A stretch of 64,000 nucleotides of DNA from NCBI RefSeq assembly GCF_019704135.1, contig NZ_AP024355.1, positions 4,409,034 through 4,473,033 on the forward strand, read 5' to 3'. The notes below the pieces were generated by a model. That model was given only the letters and a program-made list of their open reading frames with translations, did not search any database and was not told where the DNA came from. Of this stretch, positions 38,401 through 47,500 are shown in pieces. Both the position numbers and the translations under genes were made by a program. The DNA comes from Desulfuromonas versatilis. Its GTDB lineage: Bacteria; Desulfobacterota; Desulfuromonadia; Desulfuromonadales; NIT-T3. Each line of letters begins with the position of its first letter. Positions within the stretch are counted from its first letter, which is position 1.

Positions 38401-41226
38401 GGGGTACTCGCCCGCATCGGCCAGGGTCGCGGCCAGCTCGCCAAGCCGCCCGGGCTCGGGCGCCGTGACGATGGCGTGGGCCAGCAGCGCCTGCAGACCG
38501 GCGCTATCCCCATTGCGCCGGTACTCCCTCTCGAGGCGGGCGAAGGCCTCCTGGCGCAGCTGCGGGTCGCCGTCATGCAGCAGCAGGGCGCGCAGCCGGC
38601 GCTCGGCGAGATACCCCTCGCCCAGCGCACCAAGGGCTTCGACCTGCTGCAGATGGGCCTCGCGGCGCTCGGCCGCGGCCGTAGCGGGCAGCCCCTGCAC
38701 CAGTCGGCTCCACTGCTCCAGGGCGGGCAGCCACTGCCCTGACCTTTCGGCCGCCTGGGCTTCGAGGCGCAGCTGCTGCCGCTGCGCTTCGTCAAGCGGC
38801 ACCGCCGCGCCGGCCGCAGGCGGAGAGAGTCCGGCGGCAAAGCCGCGGGCCCGCCCCTGCAGCCAGCGCACCAGGGGCAGCAGATGATTGTCGAGTTCGG
38901 CCCCGGCAGGGGGAAGCGCTTCCCAGGCGGCGCCCCCCTGGAGCAGGCGGCCGAGGCGCTGCAGCAGAGGCTCGGGGTGGGTGCGCCGGAGCATTTCCAG
39001 AAACCCTGCTTCGGCGAGTTGGTAGGGCTTGGCGGCCCGGTACTGGAGAGCCAGAAACACCTCGTCCGCTTCCGCCTCCTCGCGCCAGACGCGCACCCGG
39101 GAGCTGCCGGCGGCCAGCGGCAGCTGCCAGCTTGCCGCCGCCGGCCGGGGAGCCGGCTCGCGGCGCACCGCAAAGGGTCCGCCGAGGGTGCCGGCATCGA
39201 TCCCCGCATGCCGCACCGCCAGCACTTCGAGGGCCGTTTCGGCGGTCGAGCGGTGAAACTCGGTTTCGGGGAGTCCGGTCCGGGTATCCAGCTCGAACCG
39301 TATCGGCGGCTGGTCATCCAGCTGCAGCCAGAAGGCGCTGCGGGCAGGCTCCCCCCGGCGGAAGGCGAGCAGCCGCAGAGCGCCCGCCGCCTCGCGGGGC
39401 GGCAGCAGATAGAGCTGCGCCGGATCGGCCTGCGGCACCGGGGCGGGCGCGGCGACTTCGAAATCGATCTCGACCCGCCGGTTCAACTGCATCCCCTCAG
39501 CGCTGTCGTTGCCCGCCCGCGGTTCGCTCTCGCCCTTGCCGGCAATCCGCAGGCGGCTCGGGCTGAGCCCCTGCCGCGTCAGGAACAGGGCGACGCTGGC
39601 GGCGCGGCGTTCGGAAAGGTCCTGGTTGTAGGCCTCGGGGGCGCGACTGTCGGTGTGCCCGGTGACGCGGATTTCGCCCCGGGTGCGGTTTTTGAGATAG
39701 TTCGCCAGCTCGGTCAGCGCCTCGCGGACCTCGGGGCGCAGCTCGGCGCGGTCGGTGTCGAACAGCAGATCGCCGGGCAGCGCGATTTCCAGCCGGTTCT
39801 CCGGGGTGCGCTGCAGAGTGGCCCTCTCGGCGGCGCCGCGCCGGGGCACCGGCACGAAGAAGCCGCCCACCAGCTGGTCGAGTCCGGCCTCCAGGTGCTG
39901 CTCGCCGAGCACCCCCTCGCCGCGGCGCTCTCCGGGGTCGCGCAGGGAGCGCACCACCACCCAGGCGAACTGCTGCGATCCGCCCTGGCTGCGGCTGGCC
40001 GGGAGCAGGTCGCGGAAAAAGCTGTGGCTGCCCAGCAGGCGGTCGGCGGCGGTCCCCAGCTCCGGATGGTCAGGGCGCCGGGGCGCGGCCCGCTCCAGCA
40101 GCCCGGCGCCGCTCAGGCCGCCTTCGCGGCGACGGTTGTCCCGCGCCGTGCGCAGGGCCAGCCGCTCCAGCAAATCGCCGCGCTGGGGCGACGCCTGTTC
40201 GAGGCCGCGGATATCGCCGTCCGCCAGCTGGGTCCAGGCCCGGCGCAGCGGCTCGGGCAGGGGTTCGGCGCGCACTTCGGCCGCGCCGGGCGCCGGGGCG
40301 TTGAGGGCCGGCAGCAGGTAGTCGGGGGCGTCCTGCTCGAGCAGCCGCAGGTAGAGCGGGGCGGTGGCATCGAGGCGCAGGGTCCGGCGCCCGGCGGGGA
40401 TCTCGAAATAGCCGACTTCGCGCCGGCCGAGGGTCGCCTGGCGGCCGTCGAGCCAGAGCGGCTCGCTGGTCTCGGCGGTGGCGGCGACCTCCAGCACCTG
40501 GGTCGAGCCGTCATCGAAGCGGGCGCTCAGCCGGTAGCCGAGGCGCTGTTCGCTTTCGCCCCGGGGATAGGCGAGGCGGTGCTCCACCGCCAGGCGCGCC
40601 GGCCCCTGCAGCTCAACCTCCAGGGGCTTTTCCGGAGCCAGCCACCAGAAATCCATCGCTGCAGCCTGGTGCCTGGTGCGCAGTCGGGCCGGCTCCCCCG
40701 GCAGGGAGCGCAGGCGACGGTAGGGGGCGATTTCGCCCAGCGGTTCACGCCGCGAAACGAACAGCGCCACCTCGAGCGCCTCGCGGCTGGCCGCGGGCCG
40801 CGCCAGGCGCACCACCGCCGGCCCCCCCGGATCGGGGGTGAGCAGCAGCGAGCGCCCATCGGTCGAACCCTGCAGCGCCTGGGCGGCAAACAGCCCCGAG
40901 CCGTTGGAGACAAAGGCCTCGAGATCTGTCGGGGCCAGTTCCCCGACGGGCCGCACCACGCGCAGCTGCTCCCCTTCGGGCAGCCGTACCCGGACCTCGG
41001 CGCCGGGCTCCAGGGTCACCAGGTGCCAACCGCTGGCCTTTGCGTAGGCCGGCGAGGCCCCCTCGACCCAGAACTCGGCCCCTTCGACATTATCCCAGCG
41101 CAGGGGCAGGGCGAACTGCTCCAGCAGCCGCTCCTGCACCCGGTCGGGTGCGGCCGACACCACCCCGGGTGCGCAAAGCAGCAGGACAAGAACCAGCATC
41201 AAAGGTGTGATACGGCGGCCGTTCAT
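35482..41226 (-). CDS. giant outer-membrane protein: beta modules, OmpA domain, helical repeats, C-terminal barrel
   Basis: 1,914 residues with a signal peptide (LMLVLVLLLCAPGVVSAA). Residues ~25-460 are beta-rich. An OmpA C-terminal peptidoglycan-binding domain spans ~480-590 (DTDRAELRPEV, TGHTDSRAPEAYNQDLSERRAASV, NRRVEIDFE). A helical, TPR-like part lies at ~815-1020. A further beta-rich region holds a module also seen near residue 300 (PAGRxxLR ... APL ... YLR ... LExQA ... YxxLL). The last ~320 residues alternate aromatic and charged strands (FDLEAGYAASWYFDD, LELRLRLTRDLDRS), as in outer-membrane barrels. The start overlaps the amidohydrolase-like gene by ATGA. Context suggests an outer-membrane exporter or anchor for the polymer made by the PgsB-like ligase; this is inference. 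Confidence 0.75.
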   Translation of the reverse strand: MNGRRITPLMLVLVLLLCAPGVVSAAPDRVQERLLEQFALPLRWDNVEGAEFWVEGASPAYAKASGWHLVTLEPGAEVRVRLPEGEQLRVVRPVGELAPTDLEAFVSNGSGLFAAQALQGSTDGRSLLLTPDPGGPAVVRLARPAASREALEVALFVSRREPLGEIAPYRRLRSLPGEPARLRTRHQAAAMDFWWLAPEKPLEVELQGPARLAVEHRLAYPRGESEQRLGYRLSARFDDGSTQVLEVAATAETSEPLWLDGRQATLGRREVGYFEIPAGRRTLRLDATAPLYLRLLEQDAPDYLLPALNAPAPGAAEVRAEPLPEPLRRAWTQLADGDIRGLEQASPQRGDLLERLALRTARDNRRREGGLSGAGLLERAAPRRPDHPELGTAADRLLGSHSFFRDLLPASRSQGGSQQFAWVVVRSLRDPGERRGEGVLGEQHLEAGLDQLVGGFFVPVPRRGAAERATLQRTPENRLEIALPGDLLFDTDRAELRPEVREALTELANYLKNRTRGEIRVTGHTDSRAPEAYNQDLSERRAASVALFLTRQGLSPSRLRIAGKGESEPRAGNDSAEGMQLNRRVEIDFEVAAPAPVPQADPAQLYLLPPREAAGALRLLAFRRGEPARSAFWLQLDDQPPIRFELDTRTGLPETEFHRSTAETALEVLAVRHAGIDAGTLGGPFAVRREPAPRPAAASWQLPLAAGSSRVRVWREEAEADEVFLALQYRAAKPYQLAEAGFLEMLRRTHPEPLLQRLGRLLQGGAAWEALPPAGAELDNHLLPLVRWLQGRARGFAAGLSPPAAGAAVPLDEAQRQQLRLEAQAAERSGQWLPALEQWSRLVQGLPATAAAERREAHLQQVEALGALGEGYLAERRLRALLLHDGDPQLRQEAFARLEREYRRNGDSAGLQALLAHAIVTAPEPGRLGELAATLADAGEYPLALAAGLAAGLAAGGEQVSSTLLRACFQLSWWRSFEQLLGELSEDQRHYWQALRELEMGEYAAARGHLRQAGAPGRELERRLLDGLAIHGRLRSADPVVREAALLDWELWQEQQPGPFTWREAGGLVADYPGAATLYAIDTDRYFRAYRSAPGQPVRLRLAGPLRLRIEARPLHPAGGTIPFDGWLRLRDAEGLQLLPISNNLPSPGLAVAGEPDQAAGVLAEGEFAFGPGVHEVEVASEEGPVLVRFFARRPEIPLPVLPPLTPATLLAAAAGWPPQADSLADPQQVFAAARLLSERLQARRQERPAQPPAAARALAEARIDDALTLSEGGQGEQALVRRLTLLLWLAERSPQRRGEALAKAEALVQGAPRSPEIASLLARLGRDSRWEPVTTVSASAGLRYLPLAGWQPESPHLRVRRALLAPLDEGEQLVYGGSSLVVGMLNLQPGRVRLELAAEEAALHPLAPLVAEVGLDDQIPRRLTLDAGKPTEVLDLQVPAGRHGLRVAVEAPLANQYLRVRVLEEQAGHYRPLLQQLERPWQVATAAEPLRLLVPGPAWLRIDELQQGQQLVSYRYVDAGWQELVLVPGAGERERLLRIHQRLSAGEAPSEEGRPPLVTAVPLPGPLLRLEAAGKPPTVHFFDAYPLGGQEDGTWSRYLSLVRRRNVQEDVDLSGNPEQFAEFGATHRYYAPQRRTWFKTDFLARLREEGGPTLGLRERIVHRPEALPVTLRFDGSAFLQRPGGIPLDPTGGGRTDWALGLRGAISQRREITPKTHHLPELFLFVRYLSRDRSPGRERDRERLDQDVFTPYKADHRWGWGLGETLVHQPWLDTRWYAGFTLTSNEDLNPLRPDHLRYRLGWQQLLGDFDLEAGYAASWYFDDGDRAANFTRDQLFLELGWDWWFYRQHRLELRLRLTRDLDRSESLGMLSLLWHGGNGRGYRDFWPGEVDFSGLRERRAATWKNNRIDDAQGD
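38361..38396. repeat. 12-bp tandem repeat within the giant OMP gene
   Basis: Three units of CGGCGGCCAGCC (third one differing at its end), encoding Gly-Leu-Ala-Ala repeats on the minus strand. The unit is a multiple of three, so copy changes would keep the frame. Confidence 0.7.
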
Positions 41227-42113
41227 GGTCCTCCCGTGCAGAAACAGGCCTGGAAATCGTTGCGGGCGGCGGGATTCGTGCCCAGGCGGCGGCGCAGCTG
41301 GAGCGCCAGTTCGGCGTGCACGAAGCCGGCAAACCCCGCCTCGCGCAGCACCGCCCCGATGCTGTTGCCGGTGCCGCCCAGTTCGCGGACCTCATCGGGA
41401 AACAGCCGCACCGGATCATCCAGCCTTTGGCCGAGGCAGGACCTGGCCGTACGCAGCCCGGGTCCAGGGTAGCGGTGGCCGGCGCTGAGGATCAGCGCCG
41501 CCTGCCCGGCGGCCTCGGTCCGGCGGTTCTCGGCGGCAAAGCCGTGCAGCTGCACCAGCCGGCCGTCCGGGTAGACCCTGGCAAAGGCCCTCGAAAAGGC
41601 GGCCAGTATGCTCTGCCGCTGGTGCGCCAGGTCGCTCTGCTGGCGCCCGGCGGCCAGGACCTGATCCCGGGGGACGGTGTTCCAGGCGGCCGCAGCCGCT
41701 TCGCCTTCAAGCATCAGGGCCAGGGCCAGATCTCCGGTGTCGAGATCCCGGAAACTGTGCGGCGCCTGCCAGGCGAGGCGGCAGGCCGCAGCGGGCCGCA
41801 GCAGATAAAAACCGCGCCCGCTCTTGCGCCCTGGCAGCTCCCTGAGTGCCAGCAGCCGCTGCCCCGGCCGGTCCAGGGCCAGCATTTCGAACCCCTCCTC
41901 GGCCCAGGCGGCAACCAGGGCGGGCCCCGACTCCCCGCCCAGCGTCCTTTCGAAAAGGAGCTGCGCGCGCTCCACGGCCGAACGCTCGGGAAGCCGGTAG
42001 GCTCCGCCGCGGCGGGCCTCGGCCAGCAGTTCCGCCGGCTCGCTGGCCGCCGCCGCCGCGGCGGCCAGCAGCAGAAGCGCCAGCAGAAAAATCCCGCTCC
42101 GCCGCCTAATCAT
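41223..42113 (-). CDS. secreted amidohydrolase-like protein in the polymer operon
   Basis: 296 residues with a signal peptide (IFLLALLLLAAAAAAAS). The core resembles a zinc-dependent amidohydrolase of the N-formylglutamate amidohydrolase type: PHSFRDLDTG (H119, D123, D125), SDLAHQRQS (D161, H164) and VQLHGF (H190) are plausible metal and catalytic residues. Family assignment is tentative. The same layout (RGxYxLxx ... QxP ... S...F..F ... Q..GF) recurs twice in the tail of the PgsC-like protein, there without the histidines. A job in trimming or releasing a gamma-glutamyl polymer fits the context. It overlaps its neighbours by 8 and 4 bases. Confidence 0.6.
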   Translation of the reverse strand: MIRRRSGIFLLALLLLAAAAAAASEPAELLAEARRGGAYRLPERSAVERAQLLFERTLGGESGPALVAAWAEEGFEMLALDRPGQRLLALRELPGRKSGRGFYLLRPAAACRLAWQAPHSFRDLDTGDLALALMLEGEAAAAAWNTVPRDQVLAAGRQQSDLAHQRQSILAAFSRAFARVYPDGRLVQLHGFAAENRRTEAAGQAALILSAGHRYPGPGLRTARSCLGQRLDDPVRLFPDEVRELGGTGNSIGAVLREAGFAGFVHAELALQLRRRLGTNPAARNDFQACFCTGGP

Positions 42114-44571
42114 CGCCGGCCTCCCTCACCCAGTCCCGTTCCCGCAGCAGGGCACGCTCGGCATGGTCTCCCGGGGTCAGGCGCGACAGCAGCAGGTAGC
42201 CCGGGGCCCCGTCTTCGAGGGAGATCCTGACCCGCAGCGGCCCGGGGGGCAGGTCTCTGCCCAGCGGGATGAAAAAGGCCTGCCCCTGGTCGACCGACTC
42301 GCCGCCGGAGGCGAGGACCGGCACGGCCTCTCCGGACGGGGGGAGCAGATCGAAGCGCCGCAGGCCGAAAGTCCAGTCGGCCGTCGGGGTGGAAGCCCCC
42401 TTCCCGCGCCCTTCGAGGGTCACCCGCAGCCGGGTCCGGCCGACCTGGCCGGCCGGGGCAAAGAAACGCACCGAGAGGGTCTCTTCGGCCCCGCCCCGTT
42501 CGATGGTAAAGCTCAGCGGCTCGCGGCCGATGCGGTTGGCGAGACGGCGGCGGAAGGCCGCTCCGGCGCCGTCGGCGAAATTCACCAGGTAGCGGCCCGG
42601 CTCCGCGACCTCAAGCCGCAGCCGGTGCACCCCGGCGGCCACCGGTGCCAGCCGCAGCTCGCCTTCGCGACCCGCCAGAACCCCCTGCTGGTGCAGCAGG
42701 CCGTCGACGTAGAGAGCGAAGGGCAGCGGGCGGTCCGAGCTGCGCAGGAACAGCAGGGTCGGCTCCACAGTCGGCCGCCGGTAAGGCGAACGGAAACTCA
42801 GGCGGGTTTCCCGCCCGGCGTGCAGCGGCCGGAAGGTGGCAGGCAGGGCCGCGTCGCGCTGCAGGGACCCGGGCTCCGCCGGCACCAGCAGCCTGCGGGC
42901 CAGCCAGTCGCCCTCGGGGTGAAAATCCTCCCACAGGTAGCGGCCTTCCAGCAGTTCGGGACGCTCCTCGGGGGGCCGGTGCTGAACGGTGAGCAGCAGC
43001 GAGCGGCCGGCCCTCTCCAGTCCCTCGTGATCTTCGGGGCGCAGCCCGAACCAGGCGGGCTGGCGCTCCTCGCCCGCCGAGGGGGCGAAGTAATCCTCGG
43101 GGATTCGCAGCTCCCGGGCCAGCCCCGGCGGCCGGGTATAGGCGCTGACCAGCGCCGGAGCCGGCGCCTCGAAGCGAATCTCGGCCACCTCGGGCCCCAG
43201 CCGGAAATAGCTGCGCAGGGGTTCGGAAAGCGAACCGCCCTCGCCGAGACCAGCCGGGCTGTCGTAGAGAGAGGGGATCGGGGCCAGCGGGATATCGCCC
43301 CTGGTCAGGGTCTCGCCTTTGGCATCGAGCAGACGATAGCCGACCACCGGCGCCTGCTGAACGCTCCAAGGCTCCGCCAGCGGCAGGGCCAGGCGCAGGT
43401 CGACCCGGAAGGGGGTCGCGGCCGCGCGGTCATGACTGACGCGGTAAGCCACCGGCTGGCCGGAATCGACCAGGTAGCTGCGGTGGTAGAGCGGTTCGGG
43501 GGTCACCTCCCGCAGCAGATCCGGCTCCCGCAGAAAGGCGCGAACCGCCAGCGGCGACGGCGACTCCACCTCGAGCAGGCCGCCGCCCAGGTCGGCTTCG
43601 AAAACCCCGGGTTCTGCCGGCCAGGGGACAGCGAACTGACGACGTTGGTCGGGGCCGCGGCCGAACCAGCGCAGCCGGACCGGCCCTTCCCCTTTAGCCC
43701 CGGGCACCAGCGGCCGAAGCTGGAGCTGCAAATGTTTGGCATCCTCGGGCAAGGCGATGACCCCGCGGCGGCCGGTGTCGACCACCAGGCCCTGGGGGAG
43801 CACTACCTCCTCGAACTGCTCGCCCTCGGCCCCCTGCCGCAGGTAGATAAGCTGCGGATGGTAGTCCTGGCCGGCCACCCCGGCCGGCCCCAGGGGCCGC
43901 CAGCCCTGGCGCAGCAGGTTGAGCTTTTCCTCGGCCAGCAGAAGCTCCGGGGGATAGACGCTCCCCCTCGCCAGGGACTGCTTCTGCGCTTGGCTGAGCC
44001 GCTGCCAGAGAAAGCCGAGCTTGTGTTCGGCGGCCTGTTCCAGGGCATAGACCCGCAGACCGACGCCGGCCACTGCCGGATCGGCCGGCCCGGGGCGGAC
44101 CCGCAGGGCGGCTGCCCCTTCGAGGCCCTGCAGCCCGATCAGGGCGATGCGCCCCTCGGCCGGGAGCAGGGCGCTGTCCGGGTAGTAGAGCGGCGCCGTC
44201 GGCTCCCCGGTCTGCGGATCGAGCAGGCGCACCAGCCGCGAACGCTGGTGGTAGGTATGTTCGGCCAGCACCCGGCCATCGGCGGCGAGCACCTGGTAGT
44301 CGAGGCTGTAGGCGACCCCTTCCAGACCAGCGCTCTCGCTGCCCGGGTCGAGTTCGGCGTTGCTGACCAGCCGCAGCAGCCCGCTGCCGCCCGGCAGGGA
44401 GAACTCGGTCCAATCCCGGGGTTCCAGGCGGTACAGGGTGCGCACCTGCGCGTCCGCCGCGGCTCTGGGCTGGGGAAGTCCGGCGGAGATTTTCAGCCAG
44501 AGAGCGCGGCCGCCCCACAGCGACAGCGCCATCAGGATCCCGAAAAGCAGCAGGCGCCCCAGCAATCTCAT
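42106..44571 (-). CDS. membrane-anchored beta-rich periplasmic protein, unknown family
   Basis: 821 residues with one N-terminal membrane helix (GRLLLFGILMALSLWGG) and then a periplasmic part almost entirely of predicted beta-strands. Segments such as GLRVYALEQAAEHKLGFL and LRVRISLEDGAPGYLLLSRL resemble the repeated module in the giant OMP of the same operon. No catalytic motif recognised. The start overlaps the PgsC-like gene by ATGA. By position it could bridge inner-membrane synthase and outer-membrane protein; inference only. Confidence 0.6.
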   Translation of the reverse strand: MRLLGRLLLFGILMALSLWGGRALWLKISAGLPQPRAAADAQVRTLYRLEPRDWTEFSLPGGSGLLRLVSNAELDPGSESAGLEGVAYSLDYQVLAADGRVLAEHTYHQRSRLVRLLDPQTGEPTAPLYYPDSALLPAEGRIALIGLQGLEGAAALRVRPGPADPAVAGVGLRVYALEQAAEHKLGFLWQRLSQAQKQSLARGSVYPPELLLAEEKLNLLRQGWRPLGPAGVAGQDYHPQLIYLRQGAEGEQFEEVVLPQGLVVDTGRRGVIALPEDAKHLQLQLRPLVPGAKGEGPVRLRWFGRGPDQRRQFAVPWPAEPGVFEADLGGGLLEVESPSPLAVRAFLREPDLLREVTPEPLYHRSYLVDSGQPVAYRVSHDRAAATPFRVDLRLALPLAEPWSVQQAPVVGYRLLDAKGETLTRGDIPLAPIPSLYDSPAGLGEGGSLSEPLRSYFRLGPEVAEIRFEAPAPALVSAYTRPPGLARELRIPEDYFAPSAGEERQPAWFGLRPEDHEGLERAGRSLLLTVQHRPPEERPELLEGRYLWEDFHPEGDWLARRLLVPAEPGSLQRDAALPATFRPLHAGRETRLSFRSPYRRPTVEPTLLFLRSSDRPLPFALYVDGLLHQQGVLAGREGELRLAPVAAGVHRLRLEVAEPGRYLVNFADGAGAAFRRRLANRIGREPLSFTIERGGAEETLSVRFFAPAGQVGRTRLRVTLEGRGKGASTPTADWTFGLRRFDLLPPSGEAVPVLASGGESVDQGQAFFIPLGRDLPPGPLRVRISLEDGAPGYLLLSRLTPGDHAERALLRERDWVREAGDD

Positions 44572-47500
44572 CGCCCACCTCCCGGCTCGAGCCAGGCGGC
44601 CCGGGTCTGGATGAAACTGGCGATGGTCGCCGCGGCCTCTTCGGGCTTGTCGAGGACAAAGCCGCGCTCCAGGTTCCGCGGAGCCAGGTTGGCCACCAGC
44701 AGGATTCGCCCGCCCGCGTCATGGACGAGCAGGAAGGCCTGCCGCGAGTTAAGCCCGATGACCCGCTCCAAGCGCAGTGACGGCCAGTCCCGCGCCACCC
44801 GCTGCAGACTGATGATGTCCTGGTTGGCAAGGTATGCGCCCAGTAAACGGCGCAGTTCCGGCGGCACCCCGCCCCCTTCCGCCCAGCGACTTTGCTGCAG
44901 CAGCCGCGGCAGGTCGGCCTCGCGGGTGGGAATCCCCAGAGCGGAGAACTGACCGGCCTGCCAGCGATTTTCGTCCTGCTGACGATAACCGGCCCGGGCC
45001 AGCGGTGAGAGCCAGAGCAGAGCGAACTCCTTGTTGCGCGCCATCGCCAGCTGCAGATACTGCAGATTGCCGCCCACCTCGTAGCCGGCCGTCGCGGCCG
45101 AACCATCGACCAGGGCGACATCGAGCTCTTCCAGGCGCAGGTTCTCCCAGAGTTTTCGTTCCAGCGGGGCCAGCAAATCAGCCTGGCTGGCGCCGCTGGC
45201 CGGAGCCAGCAGGACATCGGCCGGGAGCTGCGGCTGCCCGGGGCGGAAGCCGAAGGCCCTGACCTGTACCGCCAGCAGGGGCTGATCTGCGCTGATCCGC
45301 AGCAGCGCCTGGTTGAACAGGCTGAACAGGCTCTGCTTGTTGCGCTCCTGCACCAGGTCGGAACTGCCGTCAAAATTGGCGCGGGGATGGGTGCCGCCGA
45401 CCAGCAGGGCGCGGGCCTGCAGTTCTTCGAACAGCGAGACAGCGTACTCGAAGCTGTTCAGCTCGTAGAGCGGCCGGGGATTCTGCACCGCAAACCCCTG
45501 CGCCGGTCCAAGGCGCAGCACATAGGTCCCCCAGAAGCGCTGGGGCGCGGCGGCCTCGTCCTCGGCCAGGATCAGGTAGTCCTGGCCGGTGCCGAGGTGG
45601 TGATACTGGACCAGCTGGTAGCCCATGGCCGCCGCCGCGTCGGCCAGACTGCGGAGCTCTTCCCGGTCCGCTTCGCTCCAGGCCTTGAAATCCCGGCCCG
45701 AGACTGCCAGGCGCAGCAGAGGGGCGAGCACCTCCTCGTCGAGATAAAGCAGCTCTTCGGGACGCGGCGGCAGGTAAGCGTCGCTGCCGCGCGGGGCGAT
45801 TTTCTCCTTGCCCCCCAGCAGCCAGTCCTGAAGGTAGCCGTCAATGCGCTGATGCTGCTCGGTGACACGCAGATCCCGCTCGGGCACGGCGGCAGCGAAG
45901 CGCAGCCTGCGCATCCCCTTGCGGTCGATCAGCAGTTCGGCGAAACCGGTCCGCGAAACCAGACGCTGCGGATTGACCAGGGGCGGTTCGCCCCAATGGA
46001 TGCCGTAACCGCCGACCAGCCTCTCGAGCCGCGCCAGGTCAAGCCCCGGGGGGAGCTCCGACTTGACCCAGAGGCCGGTCTGCGGCTCGGGAGGCTCCAC
46101 CACATCGTCGCCGGCGCGCACCCCGCTGAGGGCGCGGATGCTGGCCGCCGTGTAGCCCCTGACCTGCAGAGCGTTCTCTCGCCCAACCTGACGGTGAAAG
46201 GCCTGGAACAGGCCTTGGCTGGCCGCCAGGGCGTCGGCCCCCGAGGCCGCAGGGCGACTCGGGCCAGCCACGGCCAGCGCCCGGGCATTCAGGGCCGCAA
46301 ACAGGCCCGCGGCCCCCTCCAGCGATCCCCACTCGGCAAGGGGCGCGGGCACCTCGATGGTGAGGGCTCCGGGAGCCGCCAGGTTGAGGACGTAGACCCC
46401 CCAGCCCCGGCGGGGTTCGGTTTCGCGCAGCAGCAGACGCCCCTCGATCTCCTGGATCTGGTAATTGGCCCCGGCCAACAGGCGCCGCGCCTCATCCAGC
46501 TGCGCAGGATCCCTCCCCTGCCCGTAGGCCAGCAGGCGATCGACTCCGGCGGAAAACAGGTCGATCTCCCGGGGCAGAGGCGCCACCGGCGGCTGGCTGC
46601 GAGCCTGGTAGAGTGCCACTTTTTCGCCCTTCAGCACCTCGCTCAGACGCTCGTTTTCGAGCTTTACCAGCGGCGGCGCCGCCACCGAGACGCTGCTCGC
46701 CCGGGGCCCCCAGAAAGCCGGCAGCAGGGTCAGGCAAAACCCCGCCAGGCTGGCCGCCGCCACCGCCACCAGGGAGGTCTGCAGGGTCGCGCGGGTCAGC
46801 CTCAGGACAATCTCCTTGTCGTGCATCCGCACCGCCATCAGCGTCGGCAGCAGGTAACCGAAGCCGTAATAGTCCGTCACCTTCACCTCGGGCGCCAGCC
46901 ACAGCAGCAGGTAGCCAAGGGCCATCTTGTAAACGAAGCCGATGTTGAAAAACAGCCTCAGTTTGCGCGCCCCTTCCACCGAAGCCCGGCGGTACAGGGG
47001 GGTGCGCAGCACCAGGGCCGCCAGCACCAGGATGACCGCCGCCTCGGCGAAGGAGGTGAGGATCTTGAGCGGTTGGTACCACTGCAGGGCGAGCAGCGAG
47101 GGGATCAGGATCCCGTTGAAATCCCACCCGTAATAGAGGTTCATGCGCGAGGCGATGAAGGCGGCGGTCAGCAGGATGATGTAGGACTTGGGGCTGGCCA
47201 GGATGGAAAAGGCCACATCCTCGTAGAGGTAGCCCAGGGTGCTGATGGTGAAATTGGTCCACTCCATCAGCCCGAAGCGGACCAGCACGTAGGTCAGGCC
47301 GAGAATCGTCGCGAAGGGGAGCAGGCCGCGGCGCAGGCCGGGCTTCCAGAACTGGTTGGCGATCAGGGCGACGATGATCAGGCCGAAACTGTGCAGGTGG
47401 TAGCGGTAGTCGAACTGCAGGCCGAAGTGCCGGTTGAGGGCCTCGCCCAGCATCGGCAGCAGCACCAGGTCGCAAAGGATGCGCACCAGGATGCTGAACA

